A DNA stretch of 64,000 bases from Antedon mediterranea. Its lineage: Eukaryota > Echinodermata > Crinoidea > Comatulida > Antedonidae. Shown one piece after another: positions 37,966 to 49,500 of the stretch (the first letter of the stretch is position 1; each line of letters opens with the position of its first letter). The stretch covers positions 20,499,001-20,563,000 of the forward strand of contig NC_092680.1 of the NCBI RefSeq assembly GCF_964355755.1, written 5' to 3'. Below the pieces are notes generated by a model that saw only the letters and a program-made list of their open reading frames with translations, did no database searches and was not told the DNA's origin. A program made the position numbers and the translations under genes.

Positions 37966-38100
37966 GACGCAATGCAAGAACGTTAACCGCAATACAAGTA
38001 ATATGACCAATCACAAGCCATGAATTATTCGAACTTTCGCTTGTCATTGGTCAACTCGTCTTATGTTGTTGCGCTTACTTTCAATTTACGTTTTGCAAAG
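37966..38100. mobile_element. Family B MITE
   Basis: Contains GACGCAATGCAAGAACG, GACCAATCACAAGCC and the opposed TTGTCATTGGTCAACTC. Confidence 0.65.
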
Positions 38101-38689
38101 CTGGAAAACGTTAGAAGGGGAACTACAATTTTTTTTATTTCAACTCTAAAGTAAAATGTAATAAATACTAATATTTGATCTTGACATACCTTCAAAAACA
38201 CTTTAGATTGTAAATTTCATTTCCTTTTAAAAGACGTATTTACGGATTAGGAATATACATTTAAGGATCAAGGCAAGATGCAAAGACGCCTAACATGATT
38301 AACGACTGATATTGTGTTTAAATCAAACATTATAATGTATTCCGATCCTGTCAATCCATATTTAATTGATTAATCAAAAGGTGTCATCACCGAATTTAAG
38401 ATACAAAATTTTAAAAAAATGAATAGGTCCAGGTTCGCGGCATCACCTACAAACAGTGTAATGAGCATAAAACGCGCAGTGTTGTACGTCACCACTTCGT
38501 CATCAGTTATAATTATTATGCATAATCAAATTCTGACTTCTGCGTCTGTAATTGCATGCCCTGTGTGTTGATTATTGACACTCTGAGCAATGGGTAATAA
38601 GTATCTATACTGTACGCATGCGTATGAACCAATTGTGTGATAACTTTACTAACTTAGAAATATGTGTCGTGCAACTGAGAATTATTTAT

Positions 38690-38935
38690 TAGCAAAGACA
38701 CAAGGCAGCACCAACAATCGGACGTAGATGCAACGCAAGCGTGTTGACCAATCACAAGTGACTGTTCGGAAGATCCATCGCTTGTGATTGGTAAAATCAC
38801 TAAAGCATGGTTCCCACTAACGCAACGCTAGACGTACTACGCAACGTAATCAAATTGACCTATCAAAAGCGATGGATTATTCGAACTGTCGTTTGCGTAT
38901 CATGGGAACCAATCATTAAAAACTTGCCACATACT
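38690..38935. mobile_element. Family B MITE, two adjoining copies
   Basis: GACCAATCACAAGTGAC and CTTGTGATTGGTAAAATC, then CATGGTTCCCACTAACGC and a second arm ending ATGGGAACCAATC. Confidence 0.65.
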
Positions 38936-39339
38936 TCTCACAACATTTATTAAGCTTCCTTATGCAAGAATAAAGTATTTTTTTAATTGTCGAGACATAA
39001 TTACATTATTAAATTCATGTTAAAACAAGGAACAGCTGATAGGTCTAGGACTAAGATGTAACCCAAGCAAGAAGTTCAAATTTAATTTTCCCCGCATTTG
39101 CATACTGCATGGCCCTCCTGTTATTACGTAATACCGCGTTATTATTCGTTCTGGCGTTGTTCACAGCTGGCTTTTTTGTTTGAGTCGCGTGTTTGAAACT
39201 TTAACAATTCATGTTTGTCTACAGTATAAGATGGATAGTTGTTGTCTGACCGTGTACACTTTATGCTGTCTCTGTCTAATACTATAATAATGTGCGTATC
39301 GTAGTTTTTATTCACATTTTCCTAATCATCATTATTAGT

Positions 39340-39405
39340 ATAATAATAATAGATAGATTTGTATAGCGCAAATAAACGATGTCTCTATGCGCTCGACAAT
39401 AAAGA
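39340..39405 (-). mobile_element. SINE/LINE 3' tail remnant
   Basis: On the minus strand reads GCGCTATACAAATCTATC followed by TATTATTATTATAC, like the tail at 9105-9246. Confidence 0.5.
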
Positions 39406-40280
39406 GAAAGAGTATTGGTATATTTAAACTATTTGGGGCATTAACGGGTGTTCATTGGAAAAAAGACAACATTAGGGAACATTTTAATTTATCATTACAT
39501 TACATTAATCCAGAGGTATGAACTCTCAAAACATCATATTGGCAATATGTAATTGACATGGCGACGATTATACAGACAGGCTTGGAATAAATTGCCAATT
39601 ACAAATCATGATTAATCTTTGGTGCGGGAATTAAAAAATAACATTTAAAACGTCGATTAATTCCAAATTGATTGATAAATAGAGTATCAATAGATTAATC
39701 CTTTTGGAATAATTTATATTAGTAATTTGTTCTGCAACAATTGGTTAATACTTGTTCTGCATCAACAGTGTGATGACGTATTATTCATCAGTCGTACAAT
39801 TTAAATTATTCCCAGATCAACCTAACATTATGTTTATTATTAATCATGACGTCACGGTTCATGAGAGGATGATGATGAGATATTAAAGGAGGAATATAAG
39901 GTAAAAAAATGATGAGGAGGTGAAGGGAAAGGAGTTACAAATGTGACTGAAATTCAATTAACAACGCGTCTCTTTAGAATTTCTAAATTTGACTGAAAAG
40001 TGTTGTCATTGTCAAACTTGTCATTTTAATAGAGAAAGAGAGTTATACTTTATATAAAAGTTCACAAACGTCATTAAACTCAACAATTAAACCCCGGGTT
40101 GCATTCAGTGTTCCATTAGTGTGTCATTTTTAGAGAACATATACTTGTTTCATTAATATTCATACAGTTACAGAAACGTCACCACTAATTTAGAGTATTT
40201 TAGCATTTAGCTTTTAAGGTACGCTTGATTTATTTTGTTTGCAGTCTTTAATATTTTGAAGTTAAATATATTCATTCATT

Positions 40281-40634
40281 TAAAGATGTATTGTCCAAAA
40301 ACTTGCAAACTAAAGTTTATTAAAATCGAACTTTTAATAGGCCATTTTGTAGTTTTAATAAAGGTAATCACTTCCCATAGAAAAACATGAAAACAAATTT
40401 ATGTTTTCATAAACATAATGACAAAATAAACGGTTAAATTAAACTAAAACCCCATGGACTGGTAGCCAATTCAACTATTTTTTTTACTGTAAATTACAGT
40501 TTTTTTCAGGTAAATAACTTTTTTTCAATCTAATTTTTGGTCAAAGTGAATAACTATTTTTGTGGTACAGTATTAATGGCACATTCAGCCAAAAATTAAA
40601 TTATTTTTTGTAGGGGGACAATACAACATCTTTT
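40281..40634. mobile_element. Family C MITE copy 4
   Basis: TAAAGATGTATTGTCC at the left and GGGGGACAATACAACATCTT at the right, with AGGCCATTTTGTAGTTTTAA inside. Confidence 0.75.
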
Positions 40635-43560
40635 ATTTAAAAGAATATTTGCACTATATATGCTACAAATGGAATTATGTTATAATATAATTTTATAGGC
40701 CCTTTATAGCAGCAAAATATGTATACGGTCTTTAAATGTATTCTATGTCGCCTCAGAAAATCTCTATTGTGTGAATGGAAATCATTAATGGTATACTAAG
40801 ATTGATGGCATTCAATTTACAGCCATTAACTTAACATCTGTATCCGTATCTTAGTCTGAACTATATTCATAAAGATGTTTCATTTTTATGTGACGTCATC
40901 TGTTATTGTCTTTGCCAGACATGTCGCCAAATTTGAATTTAAAACCGCAGTTGGTATTTTAGTAACAGTAGACATGGTATAATAAGTTCAACATTCCGTA
41001 TGTGTATTCTCTATTTTTTTCTGACATGTTCTACAAACATTAAAGTCTCAATAAATGCCTAGACCTATATTAACTCTACATAGATGTTAGGACATACTTG
41101 TGGCTACAATAGGCTAGTATAACAATAGTGATAATAATAATTGTACAATAAGCTAGTCCATAACAATAGTAATTATTACTAAAACTTCCATAGTAGATAA
41201 TAGGGAATAAAGATTTACAAATTGTGGGGATAAAAAAAATTGAAAAACACAAAGCATGTGTATTTATTTAAGAAAAATCTAAGTCACGTACGAATGATAT
41301 AAAATGATGAGAAAAAGTCGCCCAATTAAGATAGCCGATTATCATTGCTGTATCTCGTGCACATACTAGGCCTACAGTATTTCCCCAGTGTCAGGGAGTA
41401 TGTGGTAATAGCATATCATCTCTAAGAAACAAACTCAGGATATGTTTGATATGCCATCAACTATATGAATTGATAACAACTGTGAGGGAAAAAAATATAT
41501 AAATTCACTCTCTCCTGAATATAGGCCTATACTAATAATTCTTCTGCATTATAAAAAATCAACAAAGGTAAGACAATGTGGATACTAATCATGATTTATT
41601 CTCAAGGTTTTTTTGCGATTATTTTGTCATTTTATAAACATAATACATCGTTAATGTAATTATTCGCTTTTAAGACGTTTGTCTTGATTATGTCTTGTCA
41701 TCTCTAAACACTTACCACTGAAGCACCGAAAGGTTCATCATCACAATTAATTTAAAGAATGAATGATACGTGAAGTAAAAGAAAGAAATCAACACCATTA
41801 CGTTATACGATATGATTTTTGTACTTCAGCATAATGTATACAGTTCGACTTCAATTATTGAAATAATTATTAGAAGGCCTAGAAGTGATCAAAGCTATGA
41901 GTAAATGGAGTTTAGTTCTGACTTATATAGTAGGTTTACTTAAAGTCCCATTCCCTATGTTTTTTAGATCTAATTTAAGGTCACAAACTCCGGGCACAAA
42001 CTACATTTAATGTGAAAATAAATACTATATGGTTCTATTGAAATAACTTTTTTTCATCTTTAAACGGTAACAAATGTGAAAAATAAGTTGATTCTAATAA
42101 TTTAAGCGGCCCGCGCTATAAATCCAACATGCATTGCGCGCGTATTGATATTTTATTTTTTCTTCTGTAATTCACCACGTTTCGATCGATCGTGAGGCCA
42201 AAACAGTTAAGGATCGACCTAACTTTTTAGCGAAAATACCGGGTATCAACGGATTCTGGCAAAAATAGAAAGAAAATTAATGCAGCAACTACACAACGTC
42301 AGGCTAAGCCTAGCTAGCGTACGATGTTCGTAGTGCCTACGTTTGTTTACCAGCTAGGCCTACAAAACTAAGCCTAGCTAGGCTAGGCCTAAAGACCGTC
42401 CCTCTGAAAGCACATTCACCGCGAGCTAATTAGGTAGGTTCAGTGCATTGTTTCTCTCTTTTTATAATAATTTATCATAAAACGCATATTTAAAACAAGA
42501 AATTACCTGGTTTAATGTTTTTAGCGTTATATATGCATTATTTTTACCAACTTTTGGGAATGGGTTTTAAATTTAGTCTTCCTTTCAAAGTTCCTTCTGT
42601 AGGCCTATCATATTCAAGTTAGTTCGGAATTTTTGAAACTCAAACTGGGCATGCGCAAACCCTGTAGCACGTCTGGTAGAAGAGAGTCTATGAGACAGTA
42701 GTAGTCTGTAGTGTAAGACCTATTCAATAAACAATGTGTTCGTGTTGGCTGTCAACAAAGGCCGGGTAAAATACTATAAATGTATTATTGAATAATGGTC
42801 AAAACAATCCTTACGTTGTGAGAAATAGTTTTTTAGTTTGTTATTTATTAAGTTCAGTTATATTGGACGTATCTTGCAATCTCACACATTTTCATAAAAC
42901 GCATTTTGGGGAAAATGTGCGGATGACCACATTGACAATACTGACCCAACAGACACTCGTGACATGTCAAAGTTCACAATAAAACATTGACTTACGCAAG
43001 TAATAATATTTATAGAATGATACACAATTTCACCTTAATGTAACCTTTTCAAAGCAATAATCAGTCTTAGTGACGTCATTGGGCCTTTTGAGATTTTCTA
43101 CTGCATGTATCAATTTAAAAACATCGTGAACTCCAACGATAATTTAAAATACGATTTGTTTTCTGACAGAAAGTAATAAAATGTTGGTTCATTTTGTTTA
43201 ATGTTGAATTGGATCGATACATTATTTATTAGAAATAAATTAAAAGTTATTTTATTGTCTGCGCCATGACGTTAATATGAAAAGATTATCGTTATACAAG
43301 TGCCTACACGACGAAGGGTTAATCTTCTAAGGTAATAAGTTACTGCAGTACTTCTGCTTGTAGCCAGAGTAATGATTGGCCTCATCTCCGTTAATTTTGT
43401 CATAAATTATATATTTGGTTCGTGCTCAGTCAACAACGTGTTTGTTTTATGATCCAAAAACAAACCTTGTAATTTCTTGTTTTCTCTTTAATCACATATA
43501 ATAATAAGAAGCAACACTTTGATTACGTCATGAGCGCAGCGTTGTATCTGTGCAACTTTT

Positions 43561-43791
43561 AATGTAACATAATAGGTATCCACTTTGACCAAAAATTAGA
43601 TCGACAAAAAATGTATTTACCTGAAAAAATGTAATTTAAAGCAGAAAATTGTCAAATTTATTTTGTCATTTTATAAGTGAAAACATTTTTTTTTTCGTTT
43701 TTTTTTCTATGGAAGTGATTAACTTTATTAAAACTACAAAATAACCTATTCAAAGTCTGATATAATTAATCTTCATTTTTCATCTTTAAGT
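43561..43791. mobile_element. Family C MITE copy 5 (reverse, truncated)
   Basis: Reads in the opposite direction: ACTACAAAATAACCTATTCA and TTAATCTTCATTTTTCATC. The outer TIR is not preserved. Confidence 0.6.
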
Positions 43792-44136
43792 TTGATGTTG
43801 TGATTATATTATATTGTGTGCAGCCCTTCACCTTTGACTGCGTCATTGGTTTCGTATTTTTAATTACACTTTTACCAATTAGTGGACATTCAGTTACAAT
43901 TATCACATCGACATAAATCCAGGTTAAGTCGATTTTCAATGTACTGTTTACAGAAGCCCATCCACTTAAGATCATCCACTCATCCGCCATTTAAGACAAA
44001 TAGAGCCTAATTACAACAATATTATACTAATACGTAATATTCATAGAAGCACAATAGAATTCAGATTTTATTGGTGGTGCTGTTCACCAAAGCAATACAA
44101 TAGGCCTAAGTATTAAAATAAAGTAATGACAAACTT

Positions 44137-44270
44137 AAACTTGGTTCTCAAACGCAACGATGTAAGCACACGACGGCGCGATAGATCACCCAAACTGTCG
44201 CGTGTGATTGGTTAACGCACTGGCGTTGCGTTGATGTCGTTGCGTTGCGTCCAAGTGTGAACTAAAAAAG
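44137..44270. mobile_element. Family B MITE, diverged
   Basis: ACTTGGTTCTCAAACGCAAC at the left, GTTGCGTCCAAGTGTGAAC at the right, and GTGTGATTGGTTAACGC inside. Confidence 0.6.
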
Positions 44271-44765
44271 AAAGACCTATTTTAACATGCATTATTGAAT
44301 TGAAAGTTTGTTTCCATCGGTATAGAATATTTAAAAAACATAGCTGGTATAAAGACATTAAACTAAACATTATGATTAATATAACATTAATTATTTTTTA
44401 TCCTCCTATTCAATCGAAGCTTAATCGAAACATGTGGTTCACTTCGGTAAATTTAGTGTGAGAGATATTTCTTGAGGGCCGCCGTGACGCGACGGTCTTT
44501 CCCAAGTTTTATTAAATGAAATAACAGTTATTACCGAATGGAAGTAAGGCTAGCTGCCTGATTTCGCAAGTTAATACATACGACAGCACCGCAGCATTGA
44601 GCATATCAGTCTTTTTTAAATAGTGTGATAAGTATTGTACTTTGTTTATACACATACATTCTTAATAAACCGTTTGTAAACCCTTTCAAGATTGAATTCA
44701 AGTAGGCCCTATTGTATACAATTGTCTCTTATAGGCCTACAGTATATATTATGATTGATATGATT

Positions 44766-44922
44766 AAAGCTCTGTTTACACTATTAAACGTTATGTGACA
44801 AAAAATATTGTGCCTAAATATTGGTAGTGGTATGCCCAGATATGGTAGTGATATAACATGATCATGTCCATGGGCATATCATTTACATTTGTTTTGTCAA
44901 ACTAGTTTGGGTATAGACATGG
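44766..44922. mobile_element. Family A MITE copy 15
   Basis: AAGCTCTGTTTACACTATTA at the left, degenerate right end near ACTAGTTTGGGTATAGACA. Confidence 0.7.
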
Positions 44923-45843
44923 TGTAATGTTAGATTCATTGAATTTAGTCAACGATTTGGTATTTTTGATAAATTAATACATTACCTATATTCTAGGTAC
45001 AGTGTCTAGAATTTGTACAGGATAGGAAATTATGTGACATTTCTTCGGCCTCTGATGCCTGTATCAAAGCCTTTACCATACTACAGTATCACCGTATGTG
45101 GTGTATCCTATGATACTAGACATATAATCTGGAGACAGTGACACTCAAATTAATTACGGAATAAGCAAGACTTAGAATGAGTTATAACATGGATGAGTGA
45201 CATTTTACTCTTCTCTTATTATAATTAGCACTTTGTTGACATTTTGTTTAGGCCTATGGCTTAAAGCGATAAGACTAAGAAAATGAATTTGCCATAGGCC
45301 TACTACCCTTTAACACTGTAAAATGATTATATGTATACGTAGAATATTAATATATGGTATAGGCCTACTGTTATTACAAATCGAACCGCTTCTATAATCA
45401 ACGGTTTGGCCACAGTCTAAAGTGGTGGATCACATTCCATCTTTTACCGCCGCACACAATGATTTGGGATCTGTGCTCAACTCAAACGGTTGGAACTCAT
45501 CGAAGTAACCATTGACGATTAGATAATGTTTGAATCTAGCAAGGATGTTTGTTGATGAAATAGTTCACTCTGCCCTAAACTGAAAGCGTTTATTTTGACA
45601 GGAAATAAACCAAGTGATGTACACGCGTAAGTTGTCTTCTTAACGCATCTCGTATAATGTTAGCAAAACAGTGAGCAACTATCAGTCAGCAATGCCATCT
45701 ATTTAAACGTCTACACTTTTAAACACAAACGTGTCTACTGATAGATGGACACGTACAAAGGCTGATTCTAGATATAACGTTTATAATCACATTAGAATAA
45801 TATGAATAAGTCTTCACATCGCTTACAATAAAAAAGATTGTAA

Positions 45844-45980
45844 TAAAGCTTATTTTCCACGAATTTGTTTACGCGAATCGAAAGCGTCAGTTCATACGCA
45901 TCTTCCAAATGAGATTTGGAAGATGGAAACATGAATACGATTCGCGCAAACAAATTTTCCTAGTGGAAAATTCGACTTTA
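45844..45980. mobile_element. Family E MITE, complete
   Basis: Terminal inverted repeats of about 40 bases (TAAAGCTTATTTTCCAC... against ...GTGGAAAATTCGACTTTA) plus an internal palindrome ATCTTCCAAATGAGATTTGG. Confidence 0.75.
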
Positions 45981-46129
45981 AAACAGATTTAAACTGTTTC
46001 AGTGTGACGAGTTAACATTTTATTTGGTTTTAGTCTGATTTTATTAAACTTAATTTTTTAAATATTTAGTTTGTAACAATAATTTTGATTTGAAATTGAT
46101 GATAATTTTGTATGATATGTTGAAGCCAT

Positions 46130-46173
46130 GAAAGACATAACGCTTACGTTGCGTCCTAGTGGGAACCAAGCTT
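46130..46173. mobile_element. Family B MITE, one end only
   Basis: ACGTTGCGTCCTAGTGGGAA followed by CCAAGCTT, the right end of the family. Confidence 0.6.
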
Positions 46174-46399
46174 TCTCTCATTCACTCTCATTCACATTTA
46201 TTTACTCATCATTTATAAATACAGTTTCATAGCATAAATGATGGCAAGGATCCTGCATAGAGAAGTTTACACTTCTGTTTTCGCAGGACCCTTAAAAAAC
46301 ATAAAACAATAAACACAACATCAAGATCAAAATGGTTGTTATGTGTCTTTCAAGTCGAACTCGGTGTTCCGATGTTAGATAGCTCTTCCTTAAACCACT

Positions 46400-46404
<5 letters not shown>

Positions 46405-46458
<54 letters not shown>
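46405..46458. repeat. (TA)n microsatellite just upstream of the receptor start codon
   Basis: About 27 TA dinucleotides, ending 48 bases before the ATG at 46507; it lies in the 5' UTR or core promoter. Confidence 0.95.
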
Positions 46459-46461
<3 letters not shown>

Positions 46462-46506
46462 GTACCTGTAAATATTATACAAAAATTAATAAAATGAAAC
46501 AAAATA

Positions 46507-49500
46507 ATGGAAGTTCTTTTCTCTACAGAATATTATTATTATTATGATAATTACTCAACGATCAGTGATGAGTACTTAGCTGACATCATGGACACTGTGA
46601 GACAGAAAGTACATCCTGGACCTTTTGAATGGATGATAATCTCCTCATACATCATCGTGTTTCTGTTTTCAATCATTGGTAACAGTTTAGTTTGCATCAC
46701 CGTATTGCAAAATGAACAAATGCGTACAGTAACCAATATGTACATTGTGAACCTGAGTATTGCCGATATACTCGTTACTGTGTTATGCGTACCCTGGACA
46801 GTTACATATGAGGTTACTCATACGTGGTTCTTTGGAGCTACCGCTTGTTCGATTATATCGTATATTCAGGTGGGTGGTTGCTGATATTTAAAATAATAAT
46901 ATAATAGGAAGAAATTTGAAATCACATCTACAGATAGAAAACATAAAAACACATTTGGCACCCAAACCTTACCGATGAACATACCAATGCTATTGAAAGA
47001 GTACAAAAACGTGCGTGTCGAATCATCTTAGGTCACAATTATGTCTCATATGAAGCAGCTTGTTTGATTTTAAACCCCTTAAGGAACGAAGAACCGAATT
47101 ATGTATTAATTTTGGTACTTCTTTACTTAACTCTAAATTTAAAGAATGGTTACCGCCCCTAAGAGAAGAAACCCATAAGTACAATTTAAGAAATAGGAAA
47201 CACCATACGATTCCCAGTGCCAAAACAGAACGATACAAACGTAGCCCCATTCCCTACCTCGTAAATATTTTAAATAACCGGGACTAATGCAATTTACTAC
47301 AATTCATGTTCGCGGGGCAATATTATTTTATTCAATATCAGACAGTTCTAAATTTCAGTTTTAATAATTGTTTTTTAATATAATGTATATTTTAAATTGT
47401 AATTGTATGTTGTTGATTAATGGAGATGTTTATTTTAATGTTACTCTCAACGCCACAACATCGAGATCATTCGATCTCAACGCCACAACATCGAGATCAT
47501 TCACTCTCAACACCACAACATTGAGATCATTCACTCTCAACGCCACAACATTGAGATCATTCACTCTCAACGCCACAACATTGAGATCATTCACTCTCAA
47601 CGCCACAACATTGAGATCATTCACTCTCAACGCCACAACATTGAGATCACACACTCTCAACGCCACAACATCGAGATCATACACTCTCAACGCCACAACA
47701 TTGAGATCATTCACTCTCAACGCCACAACATTGAGATCATTCACTCTCAACGCCACAACATTGAGATCATTTACTCTCAACGCCACAACATTGAGATCAT
47801 TCACTCTCAACGCCACAACATCAAGATCATTCACTCTCAACGCCACAACATTGAGATCATTCACTCTCAACGCCACAACATCGAGATCATTCACTCTCAA
47901 CGCCACAACATTGAGATCATTCACTCTCAACGCCACAACATTGTAATCATTCACTCTCAACGCCACAACATTGAGATCATTCACTCTCAACACCACAACA
48001 TTGAGATCCTTCACTCTCAACGCCACAACATCGAGATCATTCACTCTCAACTCCACAACATCGAGATCATTCACTCTCAACGCCACAACATCGAGATCAT
48101 TCACTCTCAACGCCACAACATCGAGATCATTCACTCTCAACGCCACAACATTGAGATCATTTACTCTCAACGCCACAACATTGTGATCATTCACTCTCAA
48201 CGCCACAACATTGAGATCATTCACTCTCAACACCACAACATTGAGATCCTTCACTCTCAACGCCACAACATCGAGATCATTCACTCTCAACGCCACAACA
48301 TTGAGATCATTCACTCTCAACGCCACAACATTGAGATCATTCACTCTCAACGCCACAACATCGTGATCATTCACTCTCAACACCACAACATTGAGATCAT
48401 TCACTCTCAACGCCACAACATGCATGGAGATTCACCCTTAACTCTTACTCTAAATGTATTTTCAACCGCTCGGAAACATACATAATAATTAGGAGCTCAT
48501 GAATTAGCTAAATATCAACCCCTCTCAACATCATGACATAATGTTTGCGATCAAACTTCTTTATTATTAAATGTCACTATCTTTAATTATATTTACAGCT
48601 TGTTTGTGTTGGTGTGTCTATCTTTACGCTAACGTTCATTGCTCTAGACCGATATCTTGCTATCTGCTGCCCATTCAAGTACAAGATCAATCGGTCTAGG
48701 ACCGTTGTCCTTATAGCTATAGCCTGGATGTTGGCAATAATTATTGCCTTGCCCGTCTACTTTGTTCATGAAATTGAAGAAGATTCTTTAAAAAGATACC
48801 ACGAGAAGGTTTGGTTGACTACGTGTGGTGAGGTAATTATACAATTTACGATATCCAAAAAAAATGACAACTTTGCCTCAAAATTAAATGTGGGATACAG
48901 CTAAAGAGAAAAAAAAATAATGACTAGCACACCAGGTTTTTTATACGCCAGGCATCATCCATTTTTAAGTACATTGACTCTACTAAAGGGAACAAAAGAG
49001 ATATTGTTTTTACTTAAATTACGGGCGGGAACATGATCTATTATATAAAATTATAATAATTTTATTTATGGTTTCGGCAATATAGAAATTGCCATATGCC
49101 TAATGTATACTATATCATTGATATTTGGTACAGAAATGGAGTAACGAAACACTACGGAAGCTGTATCACATTGGACTAGTACTGGAATTATATATTGTTC
49201 CATTGTTTATCATAACATTAGCGTACACCAAGGTGTGTCGTACGCTGTGGTCAGGGATACCGACTGAGGAGAAAACATCTGGTAAAATGTAAGTAAGTGC
49301 AGTAAGGTTGTACAAATATCACGATCTAATCTCTACATTTCATCACAGAGTGTGTAATAAGTCTGAAATTCTCTATACGCCCCCTCACGGTCAGTATTTG
49401 TTCAGGGCCTGCCATATCACCTTCCATTGAGACTGAACGTGCATGTCAGCCAAACCGTAATAGATAATATATAGCATGCCTATCATAACGCCCCCGGCAT

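Larger units (their letters stand above)
38936..46404. other. Gene-free stretch upstream of the receptor gene
   Basis: No recognised gene. It contains family A, B, C and E elements and a TAGGCCTA-rich patch (42300-42400). One short open minus-strand stretch (45425-45575) is discussed as a finding. Confidence 0.55.

Noticed and set aside
42788-42982. 64-aa ORF in the gene-free interval
   Set aside because: No recognisable motifs, no codon or splice evidence.
47430-48425. Long repeat-encoded ORFs (331 aa on minus, 192 aa on plus)
   Set aside because: They follow directly from a 30-base stop-free tandem repeat inside an intron of the receptor gene; both strands are open at once.
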